64,000 nucleotides of DNA from Lysobacter arenosi (GTDB lineage: Bacteria > Pseudomonadota > Gammaproteobacteria > Xanthomonadales > Xanthomonadaceae): the NCBI RefSeq assembly GCF_016613475.2, contig NZ_CP071517.1, forward strand, positions 1,550,001 through 1,614,000, given 5' to 3'. Positions 1-9,673 of this stretch are shown here, piece after piece. The notes beneath the pieces are model-generated. The model was given only the letters and a program-made list of their open reading frames with translations, had not been told where the DNA came from and searched no databases. How positions within the stretch are numbered: the first letter of the stretch is position 1; the number at the start of each line of letters is the position of its first letter. Both the position numbers and the translations under genes were made by a program.

Positions 1-97
1 CGGTGGGCCACAGCTTGCTGAAACCGTCGGTGTACTTCAGGCCGATCGCCCAGCCCACTTCAAACAGGCCGGCGAGTACGAGAATGATCCAGGGCAT
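1..97 (-). CDS. sugE: Guanidinium/quaternary ammonium exporter SugE (Gdx), N-terminal part
   Basis: The first 32 codons of a small multidrug resistance (SMR) family protein run off the left edge of the window. The visible residues begin [20 protein letters not shown], closely matching the start of SugE/Gdx, and include the membrane-embedded Glu (GLFEVGWA) that couples proton antiport to substrate export in the first transmembrane helix. The start is set by an ATG with TGGAGA seven bases upstream. A guanidine-II riboswitch lies directly in the 5' leader, which fits the Gdx subgroup exporting guanidinium. The gene is truncated only by the window boundary. Confidence 0.9.
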   Translation of the reverse strand, partial: MPWIILVLAGLFEVGWAIGLKYTDGFSKLWPT

Positions 98-118
98 GAC
101 AACGTCTCCAATCCAAGG

Positions 119-163
119 TGGGGCCGTCCCCTTGCGATCATGGAGAGGCGGGGTCGTCCCCGC
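119..163 (-). promoter_or_regulatory. Guanidine-II (mini-ykkC) riboswitch upstream of sugE
   Basis: Read on the minus strand there are two GC hairpins with ACGR tetraloops: GCGGGG-ACGA-CCCCGC (163-148) and GGGG-ACGG-CCCC (131-120), separated by 16 bases. The ribosome-binding site TGGAGA (110-105) follows the second hairpin. Two hairpins with ACGR loops just before the SD sequence define the mini-ykkC / guanidine-II class, whose loops bind guanidinium and dimerise, releasing the SD. The gene behind it encodes a guanidinium exporter, an expected partner for this switch. It lies between the rlmB stop and the sugE start. Confidence 0.9.
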
Positions 164-182
164 TTCCTAGTGTTTGTTGCCG

Positions 183-944
183 TTACTTCGCCACGCCGCG
201 CTGGCGCACGACTTCGAACAGCGTCACGCCCGCGGCCACCGACACGTTGAGGCTCTCCACGCCGAGGCTGCCGGCACCCGGCATCGGGATCTTGACCAGC
301 TGGTCGCAGTTCTCGCGCGTGAGGCGGCGCAGGCCGTCGGCTTCGCCACCCAGCACCAGCGCGACGTTGCCGCGCAGGTCGAGCGAGTACAGCGACGTGT
401 CGGCTTCGCCGGCCAGGCCATACAGCCAGACGCCGAGCTTCTGCAGGTCGCGCATGGTGCGGGCCAGGTTGGTCACCGGGATCACCGCGACGCTGTCGGC
501 AGCGCCGGCGGAGGTCTTGCGCACGGTCGCGTTGACCTGCACCGACTTGTCCTTGGGAATGATCACGGCGGTGACACCGGCGGCGGCAGCGCTGCGCAGG
601 CAGGCGCCGAGGTTGTGCGGGTCCTGCACGCCGTCGAGGATCAGCAGCAGCGCGCGGCCCTCGGCCGCTTCGACCAGCGCTTCGAGCTCGTTCTCGTTCC
701 AGGTTTTGGCCGCGGCATAGCGCGCGACCACGCCCTGGTGGCGCAGGTTGCCGACGACGCCGTCGAGCGCCTGCGTGGCGACCCGGCGCACGTCGATGTC
801 CATGCGCCGCGCGTTGGCTTCGATCTCGACGATGCGCGGGTTCTTGGCGCCGGCCTCGATCAGCACTTCACGGACGTGCTCGGCATCGTGCTCGAGTGCG
901 GCCGAGACCGCGTTGATGCCGGCAATCCACTGCTTCTGACTCAT
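183..944 (-). CDS. rlmB: 23S rRNA (guanosine-2'-O-)-methyltransferase RlmB
   Basis: The 253-residue protein is a SpoU/TrmH-family SAM-dependent methyltransferase of the trefoil-knot (SPOUT) fold. RlmB 2'-O-methylates G2251 in the peptidyl-transferase P loop of 23S rRNA. It shows the N-terminal substrate-binding domain (about residues 1-80), motif 1 DGVQDPHNLGACLRSA (about 105-120), and the C-terminal knot with LVLGGEADGLRRL and IPMPGAGSLGVESLNVSVA. Length matches the family (about 245 residues). It starts 47 bases downstream of rnr on the same strand, so the two are probably co-transcribed. Confidence 0.95.
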   Translation of the reverse strand: MSQKQWIAGINAVSAALEHDAEHVREVLIEAGAKNPRIVEIEANARRMDIDVRRVATQALDGVVGNLRHQGVVARYAAAKTWNENELEALVEAAEGRALLLILDGVQDPHNLGACLRSAAAAGVTAVIIPKDKSVQVNATVRKTSAGAADSVAVIPVTNLARTMRDLQKLGVWLYGLAGEADTSLYSLDLRGNVALVLGGEADGLRRLTRENCDQLVKIPMPGAGSLGVESLNVSVAAGVTLFEVVRQRGVAK

Positions 945-991
945 TGCTTTCTCTCATGGCCCGGCGGGCCGATGCCGCGCCGGGTGTGATT

Positions 992-3412
992 TCAGTAGGG
1001 TTTCTTGGTGCGTTTAGCCGGCTGTCCGCGCGGCGGCAACGGCTTGGCGCCGCGCTCCTCGACCAGGCGGAAGTCGATCTTGCGGTCCTCGACGCTGGCC
1101 TTCATCACCACGATGCTGACGCGGTCGCCTAGGCGGAACTCGCGACCGGTGCGCTCGCCGGCGAGGGTCTTGCGGATCGGATCGAAATGATAATAGTCGT
1201 GCGGCAGCTGGGTCACGTGGATCAGGCCGTTGACCTTGGAGTTGTCGAGTTCGACGAACAGGCCGAAGCTGGTGACGCCGCTGATGACGCCGTCGAACTC
1301 GCCGCCGACGTGCTGCTCCATCCACGCGGCACGGTAGCGCTCGTCGACCTCGCGCTCGGCCTCGTCGGCACGGCGCTCGCGCTCGGAGCATTGCAGCGTC
1401 AGGGCCGCCATCTCGCTGGGCGAGTAGCGGTACTTCTCGGGACGACCGCCGGTCAGCGCGTACTTGATCGCGCGGTGCACCAGCAAGTCGGGGTAGCGGC
1501 GGATCGGCGAGGTGAAGTGCGCATACGCCTCCAGCGCCAGGCCGAAGTGGCCGACGTTGTCGGGCGAGTACACCGCCAGCGACTGGCTGCGCAGCAGCAC
1601 CGACTCGATCAGCGCGGCATCGGCGCGCTCACGCACCTTCTTCAGCAGGATGGTGAAGTCGCGCGGCTCGACCTTCGCCCACGGCGGCATGCGCAGCTTG
1701 AATTCCTTCAGGAACTCCTGCAGGTCGGCGTACTTCTGCTCCGGCGGGCGCTCGTGGATGCGATAAGGCGCCGGCACGTGATGGGCCAGCAGGTACTTGG
1801 CCGCCTCCACGTTCGCCGCGATCATGCATTCCTCGATCAGCTTGTGCGCGTCGTTACGCTGCAGCATGCCGGCCTGGACGACCTCGCCCTTCGCGCCGAG
1901 GACGAAGCGCACTTCGCTGGACTCGAATTCGATCGCGCCGCGGCGCTCGCGCGCCTTCGACAGGATCTGGTAGAGCTGGTGCAGGCGCTGGATGTTGGGC
2001 AGCAGCGAGCCGATCTGGCCCAGTGCTTCCTCGCGCGCGTCGTCGGCGATGCCCTCGCCGACCGCATTCCAGACCTGGGTGTAGGTCAGGCGCGCGTGCG
2101 AGTTCATCACCGCTTCGTAGAACTTCGACTCGCCGACTTCGCCATTCCTGTCGATCTGCATGTCGCAGACGAAGCACAGGCGGTCGACCTTCGGGTTGAG
2201 CGAGCAGATGCCGTTGGACAGTGTCTCCGGCAGCATCGGCACGACGAAGCCGGGGAAGTAGACCGAGGTCGCGCGCTTCTGCGCTTCGTCGTCCAGCGGC
2301 GTGCCGGGACGTACGTAGCTGGAAACGTCGGCGATGGCGACGATCAGGCGGAAGCCGTCGCGGTTGGGCTCGCAATAGACCGCGTCGTCGAAGTCCTTGG
2401 CGTCCTCGCCGTCGATGGTGACCAGTTGCAGCGCGCGCAGGTCGACGCGCTGCGCCGCGGTGGCGGCGTCGACCGTCAGCGGCACGGCCGCGGCTTCGTC
2501 CAGCACTTCCTGCGGGAACTCGTGCGGAATTTCGTGGCCGTGGATCGCCGCCTGCACCGCCAGCGAGGCCGTGAGCCGATCGCCGAGCACGGCCAGGATG
2601 CGGCCGATCGGCGGCCGTTGCGGATCGGGTGCCTGCAGCAGTTCGCAGACCACCAGCTGGCCGTTCTGCGCGCCCAGGCGCTCGTCCGGCGGGATCTGCA
2701 CGTTGCGCTGGATGCGGCGGTCGTCCGGCACCACATAGCTGATGCCGGCCTCGAGCACGAAGCGACCGATCAAACGATTGAGGCGACGTTCCAGCACGCG
2801 CGTGATCGCGCCTTCGCGGCGGCCACGGCGGTCGACGCCGGTAACGCTGGCGAGTACGCGGTCGCCGTGCATGGCCTTGCGCATTTCCATCGGCGGCAGG
2901 AACAGGTCGTCGCCGCCGCCTTCCAGGCGCAGGAATCCGAAACCGTCGGGGTTGGCGATCACCACGCCCGGCACCAGCGCCAATTGCTGCGCCGGCAGGA
3001 ATTCGCCCATGCGGTTGCGCAGCAGCTGGCCGTCGCGAACCATCGCACCCAGGCGCTTGCCCAGTGCGTCGAATCGTTCCGGTGCGGCCAGGCCCAGGCG
3101 TTCGGCCAGTTCCTCGGCCGGCATCGGGCCATCGCCATCGGCCAGCATCTGCAGGATCACTTCGCGGCTGGCGATCGGCTCGGCGTAGCGGGCGGCTTCG
3201 CGCTCGGCATAAGGGTCGTGGAAACCACCGGGGCCACCGCCACCGGTTCCGCTGCGGGCGGGCAAATGCGGGGGCGGTTCAGGCATCCAGCCAGGGCGCT
3301 TGGCGGGCTTCTTTGCCCCTCCGGCTTTGCCCGACCTGGCGGGAGCGCCGGAGGTCTTGCGCGAGGGGGACTTGGTGCCGGACTTGCCGCGACTCGGGGG
3401 TTTCTTGCTCAT
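992..3412 (-). CDS. rnr: Ribonuclease R
   Basis: The 806-residue 3'-5' exoribonuclease degrades structured RNA and defective mRNA/rRNA. Visible parts are a basic Lys/Ser/Arg-rich N-terminal tail (residues 1-45), a winged-helix RNB-N region (about 80-135), cold-shock domains (about 145-300), the RNB catalytic domain with the Mg-binding motif DGEDAKDFDDAVY (near 335) and HFTSPIRRYPDL, and an S1 domain (GVISGVTSFGLFVELDN) followed by a basic tail. Length agrees with E. coli RNase R (813). The rnr-rlmB order is the usual proteobacterial arrangement. Confidence 0.97.
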   Translation of the reverse strand: MSKKPPSRGKSGTKSPSRKTSGAPARSGKAGGAKKPAKRPGWMPEPPPHLPARSGTGGGGPGGFHDPYAEREAARYAEPIASREVILQMLADGDGPMPAEELAERLGLAAPERFDALGKRLGAMVRDGQLLRNRMGEFLPAQQLALVPGVVIANPDGFGFLRLEGGGDDLFLPPMEMRKAMHGDRVLASVTGVDRRGRREGAITRVLERRLNRLIGRFVLEAGISYVVPDDRRIQRNVQIPPDERLGAQNGQLVVCELLQAPDPQRPPIGRILAVLGDRLTASLAVQAAIHGHEIPHEFPQEVLDEAAAVPLTVDAATAAQRVDLRALQLVTIDGEDAKDFDDAVYCEPNRDGFRLIVAIADVSSYVRPGTPLDDEAQKRATSVYFPGFVVPMLPETLSNGICSLNPKVDRLCFVCDMQIDRNGEVGESKFYEAVMNSHARLTYTQVWNAVGEGIADDAREEALGQIGSLLPNIQRLHQLYQILSKARERRGAIEFESSEVRFVLGAKGEVVQAGMLQRNDAHKLIEECMIAANVEAAKYLLAHHVPAPYRIHERPPEQKYADLQEFLKEFKLRMPPWAKVEPRDFTILLKKVRERADAALIESVLLRSQSLAVYSPDNVGHFGLALEAYAHFTSPIRRYPDLLVHRAIKYALTGGRPEKYRYSPSEMAALTLQCSERERRADEAEREVDERYRAAWMEQHVGGEFDGVISGVTSFGLFVELDNSKVNGLIHVTQLPHDYYHFDPIRKTLAGERTGREFRLGDRVSIVVMKASVEDRKIDFRLVEERGAKPLPPRGQPAKRTKKPY

Positions 3413-3494
3413 TCAGCCATGGTCGCACATCGCCATGAACGCGGCGTCGCCGGACATGCGCGAAGGCATGGATGCGGCCCCTGCCGCAGAAACG

Positions 3495-3515
3495 AAAAAC
3501 CCGCCTGTCGGCGGG
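3495..3515 (-). terminator. Rho-independent terminator after tRNA-Leu
   Basis: On the minus strand CCCGCC-GACA-GGCGGG is followed by TTTTT. It lies about 40 bases past the 3' end of tRNA-Leu and before the rnr start, so it separates the tRNA transcript from rnr-rlmB. Confidence 0.8.
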
Positions 3516-3555
3516 TCATCGATCCGGTCGAGATGCATTTCGACCGTCTTGCAAG

Positions 3556-3640
<85 letters not shown>

Positions 3641-3754
3641 TCTCTGCAACGGTTTGTGCCGTGCGAGGCCGCGTATGTTGCGTTGCGGCGGGCACCTTGT
3701 CAACGCCTCGTGAGCAATTTTTTTTGGCGGCGTCGCAGGCAGCCGCAAAATGGG

Positions 3755-3778
3755 TACCGGCGTTCGCCGGGATGACGG
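3755..3778. repeat. Short palindromic intergenic repeat (CCGGCGTTCGCCGGGATGAC type)
   Basis: The sequence tACCGGCGTTCGCCGGGATGACGG is a near-perfect inverted repeat. A second copy with a fully paired stem lies at 58914-58939. Repeats with this core (seen as VIPANAGT when translated) are very common between xanthomonad genes; that frequency is general knowledge, while the two copies are seen here. Confidence 0.75.
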
Positions 3779-3923
3779 ATGTCCATGGCCGCTGGACCTT
3801 CAATGAATCCGCCGGAAGCCGCCTGTTGCCGCCTCCCGGATTCGGGGCTATGGTCGCCGTACATCACTAATTGGCGGGCGGCGCACCCGGTGCGTCGCCC
3901 GCGCTGCTATTGGAGCCCCATCC

Positions 3924-4340
3924 ATGAACCACCCCATTCCCCCGCCCCTGCTGATGTCGCGCCTCGACGTGGAGCGCATCGAGGCCCTGCTCGAGCTGCC
4001 GATCGCCGAGGGCATCGACACCTCGGCGCTGGAGGCGGAGCTGGAACGGGCCGAGGTCGTCGAGCCGGGGCAGATGCCCGATGACGTCATCACCATGAAC
4101 ACGACCGCGCGCTTCCGCGACGAGACCAACGGCGAAGAGCACGAGCTGACCCTGGTCTACCCGCGCGATGCCGATGGCAGCCCGGACAAGGTTTCGATCC
4201 TGGCGCCGATCGGCAGCGCCCTGCTCGGCCTGCATGTAGGTGACTCGATCGAATGGCCGCTGCCAGGCGGCCGCACCGCGCGCCTGCAGGTGCTTTCGGT
4301 ACGCAACCCGCCTGAAGCCAACGGCGAAGCGCACCGCTGA
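3924..4340 (+). CDS. rnk: Regulator of nucleoside diphosphate kinase (Rnk)
   Basis: The 138-residue protein aligns by eye with E. coli Rnk: LDVERIEALLE at the N-terminus, MPDDVITMNTTARFRD in the middle, and the GreA/GreB-type C-terminal fold with ILAPIGSALLGLHVGDSIEW (about 93-112). Rnk binds RNA polymerase near the secondary channel but has a short coiled coil and no transcript-cleavage activity. It was named for its effect on Ndk levels. The first ATG is preceded by GGAG eight bases upstream; a second Met at codon 11 (MSRLD) is a less favoured alternative. It is monocistronic. Confidence 0.9.
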   Translation: MNHPIPPPLLMSRLDVERIEALLELPIAEGIDTSALEAELERAEVVEPGQMPDDVITMNTTARFRDETNGEEHELTLVYPRDADGSPDKVSILAPIGSALLGLHVGDSIEWPLPGGRTARLQVLSVRNPPEANGEAHR

Positions 4341-4477
4341 TCACCCTGCGTCGCTCGCAATGCGACGACGCAGGCAGAACATGCGACCCGGCCAACAGCC
4401 GCGCCACCCTGCGCGGTTGGAACGTGCGACGTTAAAATCCGCCCAACGACTCATTCCAGGTTCGTATCGCCCTTCCC

Positions 4478-6721
4478 ATGAACGAAACCGTCCGTCCGGC
4501 CTTCCACGGCTTCGAGCAGATCCCCCTGCGCGAGTACGCCGAGCGCGCCTACCTCGATTACTCGATGTATGTGGTCCTCGACCGCGCCCTGCCCTTCCTC
4601 GGCGACGGCCTCAAGCCGGTGCAGCGCCGCATCATCTATTCGATGAGCGAGCTGGGCCTCAATGCCGGGGCCAAGCCGAAGAAGTCCGCGCGCACCGTCG
4701 GTGACGTCATCGGCAAGTACCACCCGCACGGCGACAGCGCCTGCTACGAGGCGATGGTGCTGATGGCGCAGCCGTTCTCGTACCGCTATCCGCTGGTCGA
4801 GGGCCAGGGCAACTTCGGTTCGACCGACGATCCCAAGTCGTTCGCGGCGATGCGCTACACCGAGTCCAAGCTCACCCCCATCGCCGAAGTGCTGCTGGGC
4901 GAGCTCGGCCAGGGTACGGTCGACTGGACGCCGAACTTCGACGGCACCCTGGAAGAGCCGACCTGGATGCCGGCGCGCCTGCCGCACCTGCTGCTCAATG
5001 GCACCACCGGCATCGCCGTGGGCATGGCCACCGACGTGCCGCCGCACAACCTCAACGAGGTCGTCAGCGCCTGCCTGCGGTTGCTCGATGATCCCGACGC
5101 GACCACGCGCGACCTGTGCGAGCACGTGCTCGGACCGGATTACCCGACCGCGGCCGAGATCATCACCCCGCGCGCCGACCTGTTGAACATGTACGAAACC
5201 GGCCTGGGCAGCGTGCGCGCCCGCGCCGTGTACGTGAAGGACGGCAACAACCTGGTCATCACCGCGTTGCCGTACCAGGCCTCGCCGGGCAAGGTGATCG
5301 AGCAGATCGCCACGCAGATGCGCGCCAAGAAGCTGCCGTGGCTGGAGGACATCCGCGACGAGTCCGACCACGCCAACCCGACCCGCATCGTGCTGGTGCC
5401 GCGCAGCAACCGCATCGACGCCGAACAGCTGATGGGCCACCTGTTCGCCACCACCGACATGGAGAAGAGCTTCCGGGTCAACTTCAACGTGATCGGTCTC
5501 GATGGCCGCCCGCAGGTGAAGAACCTCAAGGCGTTCCTGAGCGAGTGGCTGTCGTTCCGCACCGACACGGTCACGCGCCGCCTCAAGCACCGCCTCGACA
5601 AGGTCGAGCGCCGACTGCACCTGTTGGAAGGTTTGTTGATCGCCTTCCTCAATCTCGACGAAGTCATCCGCATCATCCGCAGCGAGGACGAACCGCGTCC
5701 GGTGCTGATGGCGCGCTTCAAGCTCAGCGACGAGCAGACCGACTACATCCTCGAGACCAAGCTGCGCCAGCTGGCGCGCCTGGAAGAGATGAAGATCCGC
5801 GGCGAGGAAGCCGAACTGGAAGCCGAGCGCGAGCGCATCATCGCCACGCTCGACAGCAAGGCCAAGCTCAAGAAGCTGGTCAAGGACGAACTGATCGCCG
5901 ATGCCAGGAAGTTCGGCGACGAACGTCGTTCGCCGCTGGTCGCACGCGGCGCCGCGCAGGCGTTGTCGGAAACCGAACTGGTGGCCAGCGAGCCGATGAC
6001 CGTCGTGCTCAGCGAAAAGGGCTGGGTGCGCGCGGCCAAGGGCCACGACATCGACGCGGCAGGGCTGAGCTATCGCGACGGCGACGAACTGCTGGCGGCA
6101 ACGAAGAGTCGCAGCACCCAGCAGGTGGCGTTCCTGGATTCGACCGGCCGCGCCTATTCGACCGTGGTGCATTCGCTGCCTTCGGCGCGTGGCAATGGCG
6201 AACCGCTCACCGGCCGTTTCTCGCCGGCACCGGGCGCGTCGTTCCAGGCGCTGGCCAGCGGCGACAACGACCACCGCTTCGTGCTTGCCTCCAGCCACGG
6301 CTATGGCTTCGTCACCCGCTTCGAGAACCTCACCGGCCGCAACAAGGCCGGCAAGGCGATGCTGTCGCTGACGCCGGGCGCCAAGGTCATCCAGCCGGCG
6401 CTGGTCGGCGACGTCGACCAGGGCCGCATCGCGGTGGTGACCAACGTTGGCCACCTGCTGACCTTCCCGGTTGGCGAACTGCCAGAGCTCGACAAGGGCA
6501 AGGGCAACAAGCTGATCGACATCCCCAAGGCCAAGCTCGGCACCGAGCGCGTGGTCGCGGTGGCGGTCGTGCTGCCGGGTTCGACGCTGGTGGTGAAGTC
6601 CGGGGCGCGGACGATGTCGCTGTCGTTCAAGGACCTCGATGCCTACGTCGGCGCACGCGCCACTCGTGGCGGCTTGTTGCCGCGTGGTTGGCAGAAGGTC
6701 GAAGGTCTGGCGGTCGAATAA
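4478..6721 (+). CDS. parC: DNA topoisomerase IV subunit A
   Basis: The 747-residue ParC is the cleavage/religation subunit of the type II topoisomerase that decatenates daughter chromosomes. The winged-helix catalytic region carries RYTES with catalytic Tyr127. The quinolone-resistance region [11 protein letters not shown] has Ser87 and Glu91, the sensitive-type residues at the positions of E. coli Ser80 and Glu84. A coiled-coil arm (about 370-490) and a divergent C-terminal beta-pinwheel follow. Length is typical. ParE is not in the window. A TAAAAT -10-like element is at 4433-4438, about 40 bases before the ATG. Confidence 0.97.
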   Translation: MNETVRPAFHGFEQIPLREYAERAYLDYSMYVVLDRALPFLGDGLKPVQRRIIYSMSELGLNAGAKPKKSARTVGDVIGKYHPHGDSACYEAMVLMAQPFSYRYPLVEGQGNFGSTDDPKSFAAMRYTESKLTPIAEVLLGELGQGTVDWTPNFDGTLEEPTWMPARLPHLLLNGTTGIAVGMATDVPPHNLNEVVSACLRLLDDPDATTRDLCEHVLGPDYPTAAEIITPRADLLNMYETGLGSVRARAVYVKDGNNLVITALPYQASPGKVIEQIATQMRAKKLPWLEDIRDESDHANPTRIVLVPRSNRIDAEQLMGHLFATTDMEKSFRVNFNVIGLDGRPQVKNLKAFLSEWLSFRTDTVTRRLKHRLDKVERRLHLLEGLLIAFLNLDEVIRIIRSEDEPRPVLMARFKLSDEQTDYILETKLRQLARLEEMKIRGEEAELEAERERIIATLDSKAKLKKLVKDELIADARKFGDERRSPLVARGAAQALSETELVASEPMTVVLSEKGWVRAAKGHDIDAAGLSYRDGDELLAATKSRSTQQVAFLDSTGRAYSTVVHSLPSARGNGEPLTGRFSPAPGASFQALASGDNDHRFVLASSHGYGFVTRFENLTGRNKAGKAMLSLTPGAKVIQPALVGDVDQGRIAVVTNVGHLLTFPVGELPELDKGKGNKLIDIPKAKLGTERVVAVAVVLPGSTLVVKSGARTMSLSFKDLDAYVGARATRGGLLPRGWQKVEGLAVE

Positions 6722-6724
6722 GCC

Positions 6725-7388
6725 ATGCAACCCGACTTCTGGCACCAGCGCTGGGCGGAAAAGCAGATCGGCTTCCACCAGGACAAGCCGACGCCGCTGC
6801 TGCTCAAGCATTGGCCTTCGTTGCAGGTTGCAGCCGGCAGCCGAGTCTTCGTGCCGCTTGCCGGCAAGAGCCTGGACATGGCCTGGTTCGCTTCGCAGGG
6901 ATTGCGCGTGCTCGGCGTCGAACTGTCACGCATCGCCGTGGAAGAGTTCTTCGCCGAGAACGGCCTCGAACCCGAGGTCAGCCAGTCGCAGTTCGGAACC
7001 CACTATGTGGCCGAAGGCATCGAACTGATCTGCGGCGACGCGTTCGCGCTGGACGCGGCCGTGCTTGCCGACTGCACCGCCGTCTACGACCGTGCCGCCC
7101 TGATCGCCCTGCCTGCGCCGCTGCGCCAGCGCTATGTGCACGAACTCCATCCGCGCCTGCCACGGCGCTGCCGCGGTCTGCTGATCACGCTGGAGTACCC
7201 GCAGCACGAGAAGGATGGCCCGCCGTTCGACGTGCGCGAGGCCGAGGTGCGCGAGCTGTATGGGCGCGACTGGGACGTGGCCACGCTGGAGCGTCGCGAC
7301 ATCCCTGGCGCAGCAACCGAAGTTCATCGAGGAAGGCGTCACGGCGCTGGATACCGTGGTCTACCGGATCGACCGCCGCCAGTTTTGA
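6725..7388 (+). CDS. tpm: Thiopurine S-methyltransferase (C-terminal frameshift)
   Basis: This is a SAM-dependent methyltransferase of the bacterial TPMT family, which methylates thiopurines, tellurite and selenite. The N-terminus DFWHQRWAEKQIGFHQ and the SAM motif VFVPLAGKSLDMAWFA are diagnostic. The reading frame breaks at the CCC run 7303-7305: deleting one C gives DILAQQPKFIEEGVTALDTV and a stop at 7386-7388, restoring a 220-residue protein of family length. As given, the ORF runs on to 7423 with an unrelated tail. It starts 3 bases after parC. Its true end overlaps the FNR-like box of hemN. Confidence 0.88.
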
Positions 7389-7426
7389 CCTGGATCAAGG
7401 CGGTCATCGCGCTGCCGGCCTAGCCT
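7385..7426 (+). promoter_or_regulatory. FNR/Anr-type box and -10 of hemN
   Basis: TTGAC-ctgg-ATCAA (7385-7398) matches the FNR consensus TTGAT-N4-ATCAA at 9 of 10 positions. A -10-like TAGCCT lies at 7421-7426, starting 29.5 bases from the box centre. That is the class II FNR spacing (box at -41.5) and predicts transcription starting at or within a base or two of the hemN ATG (7433). Confidence 0.75.
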
Positions 7427-7432
7427 TCTGCC

Positions 7433-8834
7433 ATGGCCACGCCGTCTCCCGCCTTCGACCCCGACCTGCTGCGCCGCTATGACCGGCCGGGGCCGCGCTA
7501 TACCTCCTACCCGACCGCCCCCCCAGTTCTCCACGGACTTCCAGACCAGCGAACTGCGCGAGATGGCGGCCATCAGCAATGGCGACCCGATTCCGCGCCC
7601 GCTGTCGATCTACGTGCACGTACCGTTCTGCGCGAGCCCGTGCTTCTACTGCGGCTGCAACCGCATCATCACCCGCGACAAGGCCCGCGGTGCCGCCTAC
7701 CTGACCCGGCTGTACCGCGAGATCGGGATGATGTCGACGTTGTTCGATCGCGATCGCGAGGTTGCGCAACTGCACCTGGGCGGTGGTACGCCCAACTTCC
7801 TCGCACCGGACCAGATCGCCGAAGTCGTCGATGTGATCCACCGCCACTTCTCGTTCGCCCGCAGCGGCGAGCGTGACTGCTCGATCGAGCTCGATCCGCG
7901 ATTCGTTTCTCCCGACGACATCCGCATCCTCGCCGAAGCCGGCTTCAACCGCGCCAGCCTCGGCGTGCAGGACTTCGACCCGGTGGTGCAACAGGCGGTC
8001 AACCGGATCCAGAGCGTGGAGGAAACGCTGGCGATCATCGAGGCGTGCCGCAAGCATGGCCTGCGGTCGGTCAACGTGGACCTGATCTACGGCTTGCCGC
8101 TGCAGTCGCCGGAGGGTTTCGAACGCACCCTCGATATCACCCTGGCCGCGCGTCCGGATCGCCTGGCGATCTACAGCTACGCGCACCTGCCTTCCCTGTT
8201 TCGCCCGCAGCAGCGTATCCGCAGCGAAGACCTGCCCTCCCCGGCAGTCAAGCTCGGATTGCTGCAGCGGGCGATCGAGCGCCTTGGCGAAGCGGGCTAT
8301 GTCTATATCGGCATGGACCATTTCGCCCTGCCCGAAGACGACCTCGCCGTGGCCCAGGCGCGCGGTGGCCTGCATCGCAACTTCATGGGCTATACCACCT
8401 GTGCCGACAGCGACCTGATCGGCCTCGGGGTCAGCGCGATCAGCCACATCGGCGCCAGCTTCAGCCAGAACCCGCGTGACCTGCCCAGCTGGGAACGCGC
8501 CATCGACGAAGGCCGCCTGCCGGTCTGGCGCGGCATGCGCCTGGACGCCGACGACCTGGTCCGGGCCGACGTCATCCAGCAGCTGATGTGCCACGGCGAA
8601 ATCGATATCGGCGTGGTCGAGCGCCGCCACATCATCGACTTCGCCGACTACTTCGGGCAGGCACTGCAGCGCCTGCAACCGCTGCAGCACGACGGGCTGG
8701 TCGACGTGTCCGCCACCCACATCCGTGCCACCTCCCGCGGCCGGCTGCTATTGCGTATCCTTGCCTCGTGTTTCGACCGATACCTCCCCAGCCAGCCCGA
8801 CGCTGCTCCTGGGCAGTTCTCGCGGACCGTGTGA
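7433..8834 (+). CDS. hemN: Oxygen-independent coproporphyrinogen III oxidase HemN (N-terminal frameshift)
   Basis: This radical-SAM enzyme decarboxylates coproporphyrinogen III to protoporphyrinogen IX without O2. The N-terminus DLLRRYDRPGPRYTSYPTAP is the conserved HemN start. The frame then breaks in a seven-C run (7518-7524), and removing one C continues as QFSTDFQTSELREM. The cluster motif CASPCFYCGCN (CxxxCxxC) follows, with HLGGGTPNF, SIELDPRF and the HemN C-terminal domain. The corrected length is 466 residues, typical of the family. An FNR-like box precedes it and the Anr-like regulator follows 19 bases later, so it is probably induced by oxygen limitation. Confidence 0.93.
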
Positions 8835-8853
8835 TCCGGGACGGAGCCTGCGC

Positions 8854-9609
8854 ATGAGTCCGGGCGTCATGTTTCCGCATACCGACGCCAGCATCCTGGC
8901 CGACGACGGCGATTCATTCACTTTCTGCTCCACCTGCGCCTTCTCCCAGGCCTGCCTGTCGTCGGGCATGGACAAGAGCGCGCTGGCGGAGCTGCACGTG
9001 CTGGTCGAGCACGTCGGTCCGCTGCACGCGGGTGAGCACGTGTTCCGCGAAGGCGATCCCTTCGGCGCGATCGCCGCCGTGCGCGCCGGCACCGTCAAGA
9101 CCTACATGACCGACGCCGACGGGCGCGAGCAGGTGCTGGGCTTCCACCTGCCAGGCGAGGTCATCGGCCTCAACGCCATCCACGACGATCGCTACCCCTG
9201 CAACGCCGTCGCCCTGGACACGGTGATGCTGTGCCGTTTCTCGTTCCCGCGCATCGCACTGCTGGCCACGCGGCTGCCCAATCTGCAACAGCACCTGTTC
9301 AAGCTGATGAGCCGCGACATCGGCGTGGCCTCGCTGTTTGCCGGCGACCACTCCGCCGACGAGCGCATGGCCGCCTTCCTCATCGGGCTGTCGCGACGGC
9401 TGGCCCTGCGCGGGTTCTCGCCGCGCCGCTTCCAGCTGACGATGTCGCGCACGGAAATCGCCAACTACCTGCGCCAGGCACCGGAGACGGTCAGCCGCGT
9501 GCTGCGCCGTTTCGAGCGCGATGGCCTGCTGGCCATCAAGCAGCGCGACGTCGAGATCCTCGACATGCCGCGGCTGGAAGCGCTCGCGCTGACGATACTG
9601 CGCCACTGA
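8854..9609 (+). CDS. anr: FNR/Anr-type oxygen-sensing transcription regulator
   Basis: The 251-residue Crp/Fnr-family protein has all features of a true FNR. Cys25, Cys28 and Cys34 (CSTCAFSQAC) plus Cys127 (VMLC) match the four ligands of the oxygen-labile 4Fe-4S cluster. The cyclic-nucleotide-like beta-roll is followed by a dimer helix and an HTH with recognition motif ETVSR, the E-xx-SR signature for TTGAT half-sites. The chosen ATG has CGGAG upstream; upstream in-frame codons overlap hemN. Sites resembling its expected target precede hemN, norB, nnrS, nirK and neighbours, making it the likely local regulator. A NO-sensing Dnr would lack these cysteines. Confidence 0.93.
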   Translation: MSPGVMFPHTDASILADDGDSFTFCSTCAFSQACLSSGMDKSALAELHVLVEHVGPLHAGEHVFREGDPFGAIAAVRAGTVKTYMTDADGREQVLGFHLPGEVIGLNAIHDDRYPCNAVALDTVMLCRFSFPRIALLATRLPNLQQHLFKLMSRDIGVASLFAGDHSADERMAAFLIGLSRRLALRGFSPRRFQLTMSRTEIANYLRQAPETVSRVLRRFERDGLLAIKQRDVEILDMPRLEALALTILRH

Positions 9610-9673
9610 TCGCGACCGCGCAGCGGCCGGGCCGCAGTTGCCTCGCGCTCCATCCGGGACGATCCACTCCGCC

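Noticed and set aside
4417..4438. Full sigma-70 promoter for parC using TTGGAA as -35
   Set aside because: The distance from TTGGAA to TAAAAT is only 10 bases, too short. Only the -10-like element is mentioned in the gene entry.
4451..6811. 786-codon minus-strand ORF antisense to parC
   Set aside because: The opposite strand is unambiguous ParC with catalytic Tyr and QRDR; this frame is a codon-bias shadow.
8725..8853. Upstream extension of the FNR-like regulator
   Set aside because: It overlaps the conserved HemN C-terminus and adds no conserved residues; the ATG at 8854 has an SD-like CGGAG.
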